Positions 17,006 through 26,641 are shown, counted from the stretch's first letter. The stretch is 55,521 nucleotides of DNA from an uncultured Candidatus Melainabacteria bacterium (GCA_950096985.1 CATNBA010000011.1:1-55521); one strand, 5' to 3'. The notes: generated from the sequence alone by a model not told the origin. Translations and numbers: made by a program.

Positions 17006-18217
17006 CTAATCGGGCAATGCAGAAAATTTATAAACAATTTCTCTGTTGTATTCTTCACCTGCTTTTAATATGCCTTTTTCTTTAAAGCTCTCTGTATTTA
17101 TGGCATTCGGGTAAAATTGCGGTTCAACACAGAAAGATGAACGTTTTTCGTATCTGCTTCCGCTTTTTCCCGCAGGCTGAGCACTTTTTCCCAAGTGGTT
17201 TGCGGTGTAAAATTGAAATCCCGGAAGGTTTGTTGATACTTTCAAGTTTATTCCTGTTTTTTCGGATTTAACATCTGCCACTTCAACGAGATTTTTGCCG
17301 TCGTAGTTATCTATACAGTAGTTCTGGTCAAATCCTCCGCCTATTTTAATCTGGTCATGGTCAGAATTTATTACATCATCGATTTTTTTCGGAGTTCTGA
17401 AATCAAACGGAGTGTTTTTAACGTCAAGAATTTCTCCTGTCGGAACTGCAATTTCACTGTTTTTTGTGAATTTTGATGAGTTTGGTAAAGTTACAATGTG
17501 GTCTAAAACGGAATTTTCAGCCGTGTTTTCAGCTCCGTCAAGGTTAAAATATGTGTGGTTTGTGAGGTTTACAATAGTATCCTTGTCGGTTTTTGCATTG
17601 TACAAAATGTGTAATTTATTATCGTTATCGAATTTATAGGTTACGCTCATTTCAACGTTTGCAGGATAGCCGTTTTCCATATCTTTTTTCAGATAAGTGA
17701 ATTTGATGCCGTCTTTGAGCTGTTCTGCTTTCCAGTTTTTAACATCTAATCCTTTAGATCCGCCGTGTGAATGTGTTTTGCCGTTATCTTTGTTGCATTC
17801 GAGCGTGTATTCTGTTTCGCCGAGTTTAAACTTTCCGTCACTGATTTTGTTTGCGTAAGGTCCTATAGTACCGCCCGCATGCCCTACAGGTGCAGTTTCG
17901 TAAGGAGTTACGTTATCATAGCCTTGGGTTACGTCAACTATTTTTCCGTTTTTGTCAGGCACTTTTATAGATGTAATCGTGGCGCCGTAAGTAGACAGGT
18001 CGACACTTGCCCCATTTTTATTTGTTATTGTATAAAGTTGAGTTTTTTCGCCATTTTTCAGCGTGCCGAAATCTTTTTTGCTGATTTTAATCTCAGGAAT
18101 TGTTTTCACATATGTATCCCGTATCGGCTGATTATTAATAAAAGATTGGTGCACAACTTTATGTGAAATGTTGTTATTGTTGTTAAACCAGAAATGCGGA
18201 TTAAAATCTATCGGCAT
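17006..18217 (-). CDS. galM: Aldose 1-epimerase (galactose mutarotase family)
   Basis: 403 residues with the GalM beta-sandwich signatures. H151 is in HSHGG, H221 in NLTNHTYFNL (catalytic acid), D297 in GGGFDQNY and E365 in FCVEPQFYPNAIN (catalytic base). It interconverts alpha and beta anomers of aldoses such as galactose and glucose. Two oddities: an Asn-rich N-terminal extension of about 40 residues without a clear signal peptide, and GPYANK (119-124) where most family members have G-R-x-A-N-R, which removes a conserved Arg near the active site. The SD AAGGAG supports ATG 18217. It diverges from mnmG. Confidence 0.9.
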   Translation of the reverse strand: MPIDFNPHFWFNNNNNISHKVVHQSFINNQPIRDTYVKTIPEIKISKKDFGTLKNGEKTQLYTITNKNGASVDLSTYGATITSIKVPDKNGKIVDVTQGYDNVTPYETAPVGHAGGTIGPYANKISDGKFKLGETEYTLECNKDNGKTHSHGGSKGLDVKNWKAEQLKDGIKFTYLKKDMENGYPANVEMSVTYKFDNDNKLHILYNAKTDKDTIVNLTNHTYFNLDGAENTAENSVLDHIVTLPNSSKFTKNSEIAVPTGEILDVKNTPFDFRTPKKIDDVINSDHDQIKIGGGFDQNYCIDNYDGKNLVEVADVKSEKTGINLKVSTNLPGFQFYTANHLGKSAQPAGKSGSRYEKRSSFCVEPQFYPNAINTESFKEKGILKAGEEYNREIVYKFSALPD

Positions 18218-18263
18218 ACATATCTCCTTTTTCTTTTATTATAACAGGAAAATATTTTTGTAA

Positions 18264-18269
18264 TATAAT
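18264..18269 (+). promoter_or_regulatory. -10 box of mnmG, leaderless type
   Basis: TATAAT followed by six bases and then ATG 18276. No SD sequence precedes the start. The -35 is weak (around 18240-18246). Confidence 0.5.
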
Positions 18270-18275
18270 ACTGAT

Positions 18276-20159
18276 ATGAATTATCTGAATAACGAATACG
18301 ATATAATTGTAGTTGGAGCAGGACATGCAGGATGTGAGGCTGCAATTGCATGTGCAAAATCTGGTGCAAAAGTTTTGTTTGCAACTTTAAATATTGATAA
18401 TATAGCCTTAATGCCTTGCAATCCTGCAATCGGCGGGCCTGCAAAATCTACGCTTGTTCGCGAAATTGATGCGCTTGGCGGAGTTATGGGCGAAGCCGCT
18501 GATGCCACTTATATTCAGATGAAAATGTTAAATTCATCAAAAGGACCTGCAGTTCGAGCATTGCGCGCACAATCCGACAAACGTCAGTATATGGATTATA
18601 TGCGCAATATTATCGAGAATAACGATAATATTTATCTCCGTCAGGCTTGTATTACAGATATTATTGTTAAAGACGGCAAAATTACAGGTGCTCTTGATGA
18701 ATTCGGTATAGAATATAAAACCCGTGCTGTTGTTTTGACAACAGGAACTTCATTGAACGGGAAAATCTTTGTAGGTTTGCGCTCTTATGAGGCAGGCAGA
18801 TTAGGTGAAAAAGCAGCTTACGGACTTTCTGAAAGCCTTATAAAACACGGTATTCAGATTAAAAAACTTAAAACAGGTACTCCACCTCGTGTTGATAAAC
18901 GTACTATTGATTATTCAAAAATGCAAATTCAACCGGGGGATGAAACACTTCATTTTTATTCATTTAAACCTAACCGCCCTGTACGAACTCAATATCCGTG
19001 TTATTTAACAAGAACTACTGAGGAAACTCACAATATTATCAGAGCAAATCTTGATAAATCACCAATGTTTCAGGGATTAATTCAAGGGGTTGGACCTCGT
19101 TACTGTCCTTCAATTGAGGATAAAGTCGTAAGATTTGCCGAGAACCCTTCCCATCATATTTTTATTGAACCTGAGGGGTTGGGAACTTATGAAATGTATA
19201 TTCAGGGATTTTCAAGCAGTCTTCCTGCTGATGTTCAGGTTCAGATGCTCAGAACTTTACCGGGGCTTGAAAATGCACACGTTATTAAACCTGCTTATGC
19301 TGTTGAATACGATTATGTACCTGCAGTGCAAACAACTCATGCATTGATGTCTAAAAATGTTCAGGGATTGTTCTTTGGTGGGCAAATCAATGGTACAAGC
19401 GGTTATGAAGAGGCTGCGGCGCAAGGTTTAATTGCCGGTATTAATGCGGTTAATTATATCAATAATTCTGAGATGCTTGAACTATCAAGAAGTTCTTCTT
19501 ATATAGGTACTCTTATTGATGATTTGGTTACAAAAGACATTCAAGATCCTTACAGAATGCTTACGTCGCGCTCTGAGTACAGACTTTTGCTAAGACAGGA
19601 TAATGCAGATGCAAGGTTAACTGAGATTGGGCATAAATTCGGGCTTATTGATGATGTGCAGTATAAAGTATTTACTGATAAGCAGGAAGCAATTGAGCGT
19701 GAAATGGATCGTATTAAAGAAGCTAAGATTTCTGTAACGGATGAAAATAACCAAATTCTTGCAAAATATGGCGAACATATGGATAGAGGTATGAAAATTG
19801 CAGAACTTCTAAAACGTCCTAACATTGACTATTCTGTAATCAATGAGATTGATAGTGTAACGCGTGAAATGAATTTGCCGTTTGACATTGCAGAGCAGGT
19901 AGAAATTTTAACCAAATATGACGGCTATTTAAAACGTCAGGAAATGCAGGTTAAAGAGGCCGGAAAATTAGACAAGTTTAAAATTCCCGATAATATAGAT
20001 TACTCAAAGATTGAACATATTTCATCAGAAACAAAAGACAAGCTTGCAAAAATTCGTCCGAAAACTCTTGCTCAAGCCTCACGTATTGGAGGGGTTAAAC
20101 CTGCTGATATTTCAATTCTTATGGTTATGCTTGAAAGACACCAAGTACTGCGCACATAG
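18276..20159 (+). CDS. mnmG: tRNA uridine 5-carboxymethylaminomethyl modification enzyme MnmG
   Basis: 627 residues, the normal length for MnmG/GidA. The N-terminal FAD dinucleotide fold has GAGHAGCEAA (14-23). The family block MPCNPAIGGPAKS follows, then the Cys-containing region TRYCPSIEDK-type (GPRYCPSIEDKV). The C-terminal helical domain that binds MnmE ends ASRIGGVKPADIS. With MnmE it installs the cmnm5 group on U34 of several tRNAs using methylene-THF and FAD. TATAAT lies 6 bases upstream of the ATG and there is no SD. The usual neighbours (mnmE, rsmG) are not adjacent. Confidence 0.97.
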   Translation: MNYLNNEYDIIVVGAGHAGCEAAIACAKSGAKVLFATLNIDNIALMPCNPAIGGPAKSTLVREIDALGGVMGEAADATYIQMKMLNSSKGPAVRALRAQSDKRQYMDYMRNIIENNDNIYLRQACITDIIVKDGKITGALDEFGIEYKTRAVVLTTGTSLNGKIFVGLRSYEAGRLGEKAAYGLSESLIKHGIQIKKLKTGTPPRVDKRTIDYSKMQIQPGDETLHFYSFKPNRPVRTQYPCYLTRTTEETHNIIRANLDKSPMFQGLIQGVGPRYCPSIEDKVVRFAENPSHHIFIEPEGLGTYEMYIQGFSSSLPADVQVQMLRTLPGLENAHVIKPAYAVEYDYVPAVQTTHALMSKNVQGLFFGGQINGTSGYEEAAAQGLIAGINAVNYINNSEMLELSRSSSYIGTLIDDLVTKDIQDPYRMLTSRSEYRLLLRQDNADARLTEIGHKFGLIDDVQYKVFTDKQEAIEREMDRIKEAKISVTDENNQILAKYGEHMDRGMKIAELLKRPNIDYSVINEIDSVTREMNLPFDIAEQVEILTKYDGYLKRQEMQVKEAGKLDKFKIPDNIDYSKIEHISSETKDKLAKIRPKTLAQASRIGGVKPADISILMVMLERHQVLRT

Positions 20160-20200
20160 CTACATCAGGCTTTGTTTTTTATTTACTGTTATCCTATTTA

Positions 20201-21172
20201 TTAAGCAACACCGTTGTTGAGTAAGTCATGGATATGGATTACACCTATTGGTTTATTATTCTCTAAGACAAAAATGTTTGTAATCTTTTTGTCATGCATA
20301 ATTTTCATTGCCTCTGATGCCATTACATCTTTGGAAATTGTTTTCGGATTTTTTGTCATAAGGTTAACAGCTTTTTCTTCCAAAATTTGAGGTGATAAAC
20401 ATCTTCTCAAATCACCATCTGTAAGCATTCCCGTAAATTCACCGTTATTATTTATAAATCCTACGCATCCCAATCTTTTTGAAGTCATTTCCAGTAATAC
20501 CCTCTGCATATTGGAGTTTTCTTCTAACACAGGCATTTCTTCACCCGTGTGCATTAAGTCGGAAACTTTCTGTAAAATTGATCCGAGTTTACCTCCGGGG
20601 TGTCTTGCATTGAAGTCGGATTTAGTAAAGCCTTTTCTTTCAATCAGTCCTGCTGTCAAAATGTCGCCAAGAACAAGAGTAGCTGTAGTAGAACTTGTAG
20701 GAGCAAGACCAAGCGGACAAGCTTCGCCATTGTTTGGTAATAATAATACAATGTCACCCGCTTTTCCCAGTGAACTTTCTGCATTCTTTGTGATTGAAAT
20801 AAGCTTTATGCCAAATCGTTTGCAGTAGTTTAAAATATCAACAAGCTCTTTAGATTCGCCGCTGTTAGATATTGCTATTACGACATCATCTTCGGTAATC
20901 ATTCCCAAATCACCATGGCTTGCCTCTGCCGGATGTACAAAGAAGGATGGTGTACCAGTAGAAGCTAAAGATGCGGCAATTTTTTTCCCGATATGACCAG
21001 ATTTGCCCATACCTGTAATTATGATTCTGCCTTTTGCATTCTGCATAATATCAAGGGCTTGGGTGAATGTTTCATTCAAGCTTTGTTTTAACTTTATAAT
21101 AGTATCAATTTCTCTGTCAATTGTTCTGACTGCGCAATCTATATCTTTTTGAACTTCTAATAATGCTGTCAT
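20201..21172 (-). CDS. kdsD: D-arabinose-5-phosphate isomerase (KdsD/KpsF family)
   Basis: 323 residues. An N-terminal SIS sugar-isomerase domain has ITGMGKSGHIGKK (52-64) and SHGDLGMI with the active-site His. Two CBS domains (about 205-320) end the protein. It converts ribulose-5-phosphate to arabinose-5-phosphate, the first step to KDO for lipopolysaccharide or capsule. The SD AAAGGAG overlaps the stop of the upstream membrane-protein gene 2 bp away, so the two are co-transcribed. The rest of the KDO pathway is not in the window. Confidence 0.95.
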   Translation of the reverse strand: MTALLEVQKDIDCAVRTIDREIDTIIKLKQSLNETFTQALDIMQNAKGRIIITGMGKSGHIGKKIAASLASTGTPSFFVHPAEASHGDLGMITEDDVVIAISNSGESKELVDILNYCKRFGIKLISITKNAESSLGKAGDIVLLLPNNGEACPLGLAPTSSTTATLVLGDILTAGLIERKGFTKSDFNARHPGGKLGSILQKVSDLMHTGEEMPVLEENSNMQRVLLEMTSKRLGCVGFINNNGEFTGMLTDGDLRRCLSPQILEEKAVNLMTKNPKTISKDVMASEAMKIMHDKKITNIFVLENNKPIGVIHIHDLLNNGVA

Positions 21173-21174
21173 TT

Positions 21175-21795
21175 TTACTCCTTTGTACTATCACATTTTA
21201 GCACAAAAGTTCTTTTATAAAAATAATAAACTAATGCAAAAATTGCACAATACAGTGTGAATTCTGCAATTTCTTCAAGACATGAGTTATGCAATGTTCT
21301 TTCGCCTAAATATTGGATTACTACTAACACAGCCATACATACAAAATCCCAGAAAGGAAATCTGAATTTTTCAAGTACAGTTTTAATATCAACCCATATT
21401 TTGTTTACAACAGCATAAAGCAAAGAAATTGCAATATAAATTCCTACAATGATATGTGCCATCCAACCGTATTTGTAATGTGACCAAGGATAAAAATTGT
21501 GCGGGTCATCTGGCAGTTGACAGAATATACATCTGCCATAGCTTAATTCTCTCATAATCATTAAGAAAATTACCATAGCTCCGAAATTGAATAAAACTTT
21601 GTTATTTTTTGCTTTTAAACAGAGTATAAACGCAGCAAATAACACAACAAGTTGAGAATTTTCAAGCAAAGTATTTTCTGCAATATAAGTTATATTGAAA
21701 ATGCGGGCGAGTAAAAGACATACCGCAAATATTCCAATTGTAACAGCAGAATTTTTAAAATACTTAAAATCAATAAACTTGAAAATCTTTTCCAT
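21175..21795 (-). CDS. Integral membrane protein upstream of kdsD
   Basis: 206 residues with about six hydrophobic segments (16-33, 43-60, 65-82, 108-129, 145-162, 180-193). Conserved-looking polar motifs sit between them: ENSQL, MRELSYGRC, HYKYGWMAH and EEIAEF. I do not recognise the family. Its 2-bp spacing to kdsD suggests a role in the same envelope pathway, possibly lipid A or sugar-lipid related; that is inference. The SD AAGGAG precedes ATG 21795, and a tRNA gene follows 27 bp upstream. Confidence 0.75.
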   Translation of the reverse strand: MEKIFKFIDFKYFKNSAVTIGIFAVCLLLARIFNITYIAENTLLENSQLVVLFAAFILCLKAKNNKVLFNFGAMVIFLMIMRELSYGRCIFCQLPDDPHNFYPWSHYKYGWMAHIIVGIYIAISLLYAVVNKIWVDIKTVLEKFRFPFWDFVCMAVLVVIQYLGERTLHNSCLEEIAEFTLYCAIFALVYYFYKRTFVLKCDSTKE

Positions 21796-21821
21796 ATTAA
21801 CTCCTTAATCCTAATAAAAAT

Positions 21822-21892
21822 TTCCCGGAGATGGATTCGAACCACCGTTGGAAGAGCCAGAATCTTCAGTCCTGCCACTAGACGATCCGGGA
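21822..21892 (-). tRNA. tRNA-Gln (CUG)
   Basis: The minus strand folds as a cloverleaf. Acceptor TCCCGGA/TCCGGGA, D-arm GTCTAGTGGCAGGAC, anticodon stem GAAGA/TCTTC with loop TTCTGGC giving anticodon CTG (reads CAG), T-arm with TTCGAAT. The discriminator is A and CCA is not encoded. Confidence 0.93.
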
Positions 21893-21910
21893 AAAATACA
21901 TAATAAAAAA

Positions 21911-21982
21911 CTCCCCAGGTTGGACTCGAACCAACAACCTACCGGTTAACAGCCGGTTGCTCCGCCATTGAGCTACTGAGGA
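21911..21982 (-). tRNA. tRNA-Asn (GUU)
   Basis: Acceptor TCCTCAG/CTGGGGA, D-arm AGCTCAATGGCGGAGCA-type, anticodon stem ACCGG/CCGGT with loop CTGTTAA giving GTT, T-arm TTGGTTCGAGTCCAA. The discriminator is G, as in most bacterial tRNA-Asn. CCA is not encoded. It lies 18 bp upstream of tRNA-Gln on the same strand, probably one transcript. Confidence 0.95.
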
Positions 21983-22029
21983 TTACATGACTATTATATA
22001 ACGAAAAATTTTTATTGTAAAGTACTTTT

Positions 22030-23805
22030 TTAATTTATTTTTGATAATTTTACCAGATTGGCGAATTCGGTATAATGGTTGCAAAGGTCGTCAAATGTTC
22101 CTATGTCAACGATTTGACCGTCTTTTAAATATATTAATTTATTACATGCTCTTAATGTTGATAATCGGTGCGCTATTGCAATTATAGTTTTACTTTTGCC
22201 TATTTGTTTTAACATTTCTGTAATTTCGTTTTCAATTTGTACATCAAGAGATGATGTTGCCTCATCAAGTATTAAAATCTCAGGGTCGCGATATAGAGCT
22301 CTTGCAATTGCCAAACGTTGTTTTTGACCTTGAGAAAGCCCGTTTGAACCTATTATTATATTCGAGTTTATACCGTCTGGGTATTCGCTTATTACATCAT
22401 ATAATTGAGCGGCTTTAAGTGCTTTTATTACACCTTCTTCATCTATGTTTTTGCATCCCCATGCTATATTTTCTTTGAATGATTTGTCTAAAATATTAAT
22501 CTGTTGGGGAACATAACCAATAAGTTTGCGAAATTGTGGCAATGTTTTTTCGTTAAGTTCATTGCCATCAACTTTGATTTTTCCTTCATCAGGCGGTAAC
22601 AGACCTGTTAAAATATCTGCAATTGTGCTTTTGCCTGCCCCTGAAAGTCCTATAATTCCAATAAAATCACCTTTTTTAATTTCAAATGAAATGTTTTTAA
22701 TCACCTGTTTTTCTTCAGTATATGAAAATTTTATGTTTTCAAAAGTTATTTTGTCAGTAAAATTCATTTTGTTTGCAGTGTTATTAAACTCATTAGTTTT
22801 AAAGTTAAATTTTTCATGTTCATTATTGATAAGTTTTACAAAATTTCTTGACGTATTAATGGCAATAGTTGCTGATTGAATTCGGTTTAATGCCGGAGCA
22901 ATTCTAAAAAGTGAAGCAACAACTATAGCAAATGAGGCAATTAAATTAGAATTGCTGTTAATGTTTTGAATTGAAAGAATACAAGCCATAAGCAATAATG
23001 CTGAAACAACAAGAATTTCTACAATATATGGCGGTATTGAGGCATAAAATCCCTGTTTTGCCTGAACTAATTTCATTTCTTTTGAATTTTGCACAAAATT
23101 TTCGTAAAATGCTTTTTCAGATGATAAAATTTTAATTTCTTTTATATTATTTAAGTTTTCAAGCAAAGATGTTTGATATTTATGATATTTTGTTGCCATA
23201 ACATCAGCTATTGCAGAGGTACGGGTTTTAAAATATTTATTTTGAATAATAACCGAAACGCAGACAAAAACTATTGTTATTATTGCAGGCAAGGTAAATT
23301 TTATCAGCAATAAAGAAATAACCATAAATATTATGATAACATTTGTAAGCAGGTTTAAAACTCTCATAATAAAGCAGTCTATTGTTTGATTACACAATGT
23401 TTCTATTGTATAAAGCTTGTCATTTGCAGAAGTTAGCATAGTTGTTTTATAAGGTGCATAAATATAAAATTTCATAAAATTACTTACAATATTCTGTTTC
23501 CAGTCTGCGGTAAATTTGTTTTGAACATATTGAGTAAATATTATGAATGTATTTTTTAATATAAATATTAAAAGCACGGCAAGCCCTATTAAGAGTCCGC
23601 TTGCCATTGTGTTTTCAAGTTTAATATATTTAGACATATTAATCATTTCTGGCTGTATAATGAGCATAATAAAAGGATAAATTAATGCAATTCCTATAAA
23701 TTCAAGTGCTCCGGCTATAAGTGATAATATGGTAAAACCGGTTAATTTCAGATATCTGCCTTTGCCGTAAAATGTTAAAAATTTCTTTAAGTTTTCTAAA
23801 AACAT
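22030..23805 (-). CDS. ABC exporter, fused permease and ATPase
   Basis: 591 residues from ATG 23805, chosen over the in-frame TTG at 23811 because AAGG lies 7 bases upstream of the ATG but only 1-2 from the TTG. Residues 20-320 are a six-helix ABC membrane domain. The ATPase follows: Walker A GLSGAGKST (388-396 in the longer numbering), Q-loop YVPQQ, signature LSQGQKQR, Walker B ILILDEATSS, and the switch His in AHRLS. The domain order and size fit MsbA/PglK-type lipid or oligosaccharide flippases. The neighbours (tRNAs and a BI-1 protein) do not narrow the substrate. Confidence 0.9.
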   Translation of the reverse strand: MFLENLKKFLTFYGKGRYLKLTGFTILSLIAGALEFIGIALIYPFIMLIIQPEMINMSKYIKLENTMASGLLIGLAVLLIFILKNTFIIFTQYVQNKFTADWKQNIVSNFMKFYIYAPYKTTMLTSANDKLYTIETLCNQTIDCFIMRVLNLLTNVIIIFMVISLLLIKFTLPAIITIVFVCVSVIIQNKYFKTRTSAIADVMATKYHKYQTSLLENLNNIKEIKILSSEKAFYENFVQNSKEMKLVQAKQGFYASIPPYIVEILVVSALLLMACILSIQNINSNSNLIASFAIVVASLFRIAPALNRIQSATIAINTSRNFVKLINNEHEKFNFKTNEFNNTANKMNFTDKITFENIKFSYTEEKQVIKNISFEIKKGDFIGIIGLSGAGKSTIADILTGLLPPDEGKIKVDGNELNEKTLPQFRKLIGYVPQQINILDKSFKENIAWGCKNIDEEGVIKALKAAQLYDVISEYPDGINSNIIIGSNGLSQGQKQRLAIARALYRDPEILILDEATSSLDVQIENEITEMLKQIGKSKTIIAIAHRLSTLRACNKLIYLKDGQIVDIGTFDDLCNHYTEFANLVKLSKIN

Positions 23806-23867
23806 GTTCAAACCTTGTTAATTTTAAGAATATAATATATAATTCATGGTAAAGGAAGGAGTTAATT

Positions 23868-24602
23868 ATGTCAAATCCTATTTTAAATGATGAGAGATTT
23901 TCAACTCAAGAAAGAATTCTTGAGGGTGAACCAATGACAGTTCAAGGTACTGTAAGTAAAATTTTAATGCTTTTTGTATGTTTACTTGCCGGTGCGGGTA
24001 TTAGTTTGTATTTTTTATTCAGCGGGCAGGCTGCATTAGTTATGCCAATGATAACAATTTCTGCAATTGCAGGGTTTGTTCTTGTTCTTATAACTTGTTT
24101 TAATGTTACGAGAGCAAAATACCTGGCAGCCCCTTATGCATTATGTGAAGGTATTGTCCTTGGTGGTATTTCAGCAATGTTTGAACATGCAATTCAAGGT
24201 ATTGTTTTACAGGCTGTTACAATAACTTTTGCTACATTGTTTGTAATGTTAATGTTGTATAAAGCTAAAATGATACAGTATACTGAAAAATTCAGGTCTG
24301 TAATTCTTACTGCGATTTTGTCAATCGCAGCTGTATATATTGTACAACTTGTCGTGTCGCTTTTTGGAAGAAGTATCCCGGGTATTTTTGATAATGGGCC
24401 CATAGGTATTGTATTTAGTATTGTAGTTGTTATTATTGCAGCTTTATCTTTAATTCAGGATTTTTATTTTATTGAAACTGCATCTCAAAAAATGTTGAGT
24501 AAAGATTATGAATGGTATGGCGCAATGGGGTTAATGATTACTCTTGTGTGGCTGTATTTGGAAATATTACGACTACTTGCAAAACTTAATTCAAGACGAT
24601 AA
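23868..24602 (+). CDS. YccA/Bax inhibitor-1 family membrane protein
   Basis: 244 residues with seven hydrophobic segments after a 27-residue polar N terminus. The core motif YALCEGIVLGGISAMFE and the end segment DYEWYGAMGLMITLVWLYLEILRLL match the BI-1/YccA superfamily, whose members act as pH-sensitive ion leak channels or FtsH-linked proteins. The exact function is unknown. The SD GGAAGGAG precedes the ATG. A strong bidirectional terminator follows the stop. Confidence 0.88.
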   Translation: MSNPILNDERFSTQERILEGEPMTVQGTVSKILMLFVCLLAGAGISLYFLFSGQAALVMPMITISAIAGFVLVLITCFNVTRAKYLAAPYALCEGIVLGGISAMFEHAIQGIVLQAVTITFATLFVMLMLYKAKMIQYTEKFRSVILTAILSIAAVYIVQLVVSLFGRSIPGIFDNGPIGIVFSIVVVIIAALSLIQDFYFIETASQKMLSKDYEWYGAMGLMITLVWLYLEILRLLAKLNSRR

Positions 24603-24635
24603 AAAAAGAGGCTCAAAAATGAGCCTCTTTTTTTA
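24602..24635. terminator. Bidirectional terminator
   Basis: AGAGGCTCA (24608-24616) pairs with TGAGCCTCT (24621-24629) around AAAA, flanked by seven A and seven T. It serves the plus-strand BI-1 gene and the minus-strand small membrane-protein gene; the latter's stop lies inside it. Confidence 0.92.
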
Positions 24636-24917
24636 TCTTAATCGGTTTTTACTTATGAAAAATTTAACCGCATCCTCAACGGTTTTTGGTGTTCTAAGAA
24701 TTTCATCGTCGGTATTATCTGTATTTTTGTCAGAAAGGATTTTATTATAAACTGTCAACCCCGCCCAAATTACAATCGATGCGAGCATCACTCCAACCAT
24801 TGCAATAATAAATTTAATCATAATTGCATGGATATCAACAGAACGGGTTTGTGTACACATACCCGCATTTGTTGTCAATATTAATGTAATAACAAGTGAA
24901 AAAATTTTATTCTTCAA
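24633..24917 (-). CDS. Small membrane protein downstream of RNase E/G
   Basis: 94 residues starting at TTG 24917, supported by GAGG about 6 bases upstream. The frame is open farther (ATG 25040), but that part lies inside the RNase gene and is a basic, unlikely N terminus. From the TTG start the protein begins with a signal-like hydrophobic segment (about 4-20), has a second transmembrane segment (about 28-50) and ends with a conserved-looking tail DEILRTPKTVEDAVKFFISK. It overlaps the RNase stop by 11 bp, so translational coupling is likely. The family is not recognised. Confidence 0.65.
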   Translation of the reverse strand: MKNKIFSLVITLILTTNAGMCTQTRSVDIHAIMIKFIIAMVGVMLASIVIWAGLTVYNKILSDKNTDNTDDEILRTPKTVEDAVKFFISKNRLR

Positions 24918-26628
24918 CTTTTTCCTCTTTGTCTGCTTTTTTAGTTCTGGGTTTTCTTGTTTTAGATGCGCCTCGGTTTGGACGTCTGGTTTTTTTAGGT
25001 TTTTCGTCCTCAACGGGTTCTTCCGGTTTAGTTTCTTCAACTACCGGAGTTTCTATAACAGGTTTGATTTCTTCGTTCGGTTTAAGAACGGTTTCTGCTG
25101 TTTCAATTGCAGATTGTTCTTCTTGAATTTCAGTTTTCTTTTCAAATTTGCTCTTTCTTGTGCGGCGTTTTTTGTTGTCGCGTTTTTCAGTTTCTTGAAC
25201 TGCAACTGTTGAAGGATTTTCCACTTCAACTTCAACGGGAGCTTGTGGTTGTTCTTCTGCGATTACAGCCGGTTCCAGTTTCGGAGCCTGATTTTTATTG
25301 TTATTTCTGTTGTTTTTCTTGTTAACGGGAAGTTTCATTTTTGCATTTTTAGCTCTGTATTCACCTTCTGCTGTAGGGGATGCAAAATTAAATTCATTTA
25401 AGAAATAACCGGTTCCCTGACAGTGCGGACATTTTTTTGTAAAGATTTCAGATAAAGATTGTCCCTGTCTGTGGCGTGTAAGTTCAACAAGTCCCAAATC
25501 AGAAATTTGACCTACCTGTGGTTTTGCTTTATCAGGTTCGAGTGCTATTTCAAGTTCTTCAAGCATTGCAAGCTTGTCTGCTCTAGACATCATATCAATA
25601 AAGTCAACAATTACCATACCGCCGATGTTTCTTAAACGTAACTGGCGTGCAATTTCGTGCACTGCCTCAATATTTGTTTTTAGAATTGTTTCATCCTGTG
25701 TTGATGAACTTGTAAATTTACCGCTGTTAACGTCTATTACAGTTAAAGCCTCAGTTTGCTGAATAAATAAATATCCGCCTGATGGCATATTAACTTTTAC
25801 ATTTAATGCAGCTTTAATTTCTTTATGAATGTCTTCTGCAATAAGTAAAGGTTCTGTGCCTTTATATAGAGTTACTTGGATATTTTTGCTCATATGCCAG
25901 TTTTGCAGAATATTTTGAACTCTTTGAAGTGCAAAAGCCGTGTCAACAACAATTTCTTTAACATCTTCGGTACAGGCTTCACGGATTGTTCTATAAAGTA
26001 AGTCCTGATCGCGGTACAAAAGGTTTGGCGGAGTTAAAGTCTCAGCAGAAGTGATAATATTATTCCATTTTTCAAGAAGGATTTCCAAATCTTCCTGAAT
26101 ATCAGCTTCCGATTGTCCCTCAGCTTCAGTTCTTATGATAACACCAACTCCGACAGGTTTAATTAAACTTACAACAGATTTTAATCTTGCTCTTTCTTTA
26201 TTGTTTTCAATTTTTTTACTGATGCTGATACCGGGTTCGTTTGGCATCAATACCAAAAAACGTCCTGGAAGGCTTATTTCTGTAGTAACTCTCGGACCTT
26301 TGTGTCCTGTAGGTTCTTTAACAACTTGAACAATAAGTTTTTGTTTTGGTGAAAGCTTATCTTTTAATGCACCTTTACCCATAACATCCTGAGCGTGTAA
26401 AAAACCCATTCTATCTGTTCCGACATTTACGAATGCCGCATCAATACTTGGTAAAATATTGTCAACTGTTGCAAGGTAAACATCACCTAAGATTACATCT
26501 CCTCTTGAGATAATAAAATCCGAAACTCTTCCGTTTTCCATTACTGCTGAAATATTGTCGCGTTCAGCAATAATAATTCTTTTTTCAACATTTTTTTGAT
26601 TGTTTTTGTTGTGTCTGTCGTTTGCCAT
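24907..26628 (-). CDS. rng: Ribonuclease E/G
   Basis: 573 residues. An S1-like RNA-binding region (40-125) is followed by the RNase E/G catalytic domain with D299 in LTVIDVNSG and D342 in VIVDFIDMM (Mg ligands), and the zinc link C400-P-H-C403. Residues 420-573 form a low-complexity tail with Lys/Arg/Asn runs and Glu/Val/Pro-rich repeats, like the degradosome scaffold tails of RNase E in cyanobacteria. It processes rRNA precursors and mRNA at 5'-monophosphate ends. The SD AAAGGA precedes the ATG. It lies 13 bp downstream of the radical-SAM gene, the common pairing in bacteria. Confidence 0.95.
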   Translation of the reverse strand: MANDRHNKNNQKNVEKRIIIAERDNISAVMENGRVSDFIISRGDVILGDVYLATVDNILPSIDAAFVNVGTDRMGFLHAQDVMGKGALKDKLSPKQKLIVQVVKEPTGHKGPRVTTEISLPGRFLVLMPNEPGISISKKIENNKERARLKSVVSLIKPVGVGVIIRTEAEGQSEADIQEDLEILLEKWNNIITSAETLTPPNLLYRDQDLLYRTIREACTEDVKEIVVDTAFALQRVQNILQNWHMSKNIQVTLYKGTEPLLIAEDIHKEIKAALNVKVNMPSGGYLFIQQTEALTVIDVNSGKFTSSSTQDETILKTNIEAVHEIARQLRLRNIGGMVIVDFIDMMSRADKLAMLEELEIALEPDKAKPQVGQISDLGLVELTRHRQGQSLSEIFTKKCPHCQGTGYFLNEFNFASPTAEGEYRAKNAKMKLPVNKKNNRNNNKNQAPKLEPAVIAEEQPQAPVEVEVENPSTVAVQETEKRDNKKRRTRKSKFEKKTEIQEEQSAIETAETVLKPNEEIKPVIETPVVEETKPEEPVEDEKPKKTRRPNRGASKTRKPRTKKADKEEKVEE

Positions 26629-26641
26629 AAAAAATCCTTTA

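Noticed and set aside
24918-25040. Upstream extension of the small membrane-protein frame to ATG 25040
   Set aside because: This stretch lies in another frame of the RNase E/G tail, gives a basic low-complexity N terminus and lacks an SD; the TTG at 24917 has one.
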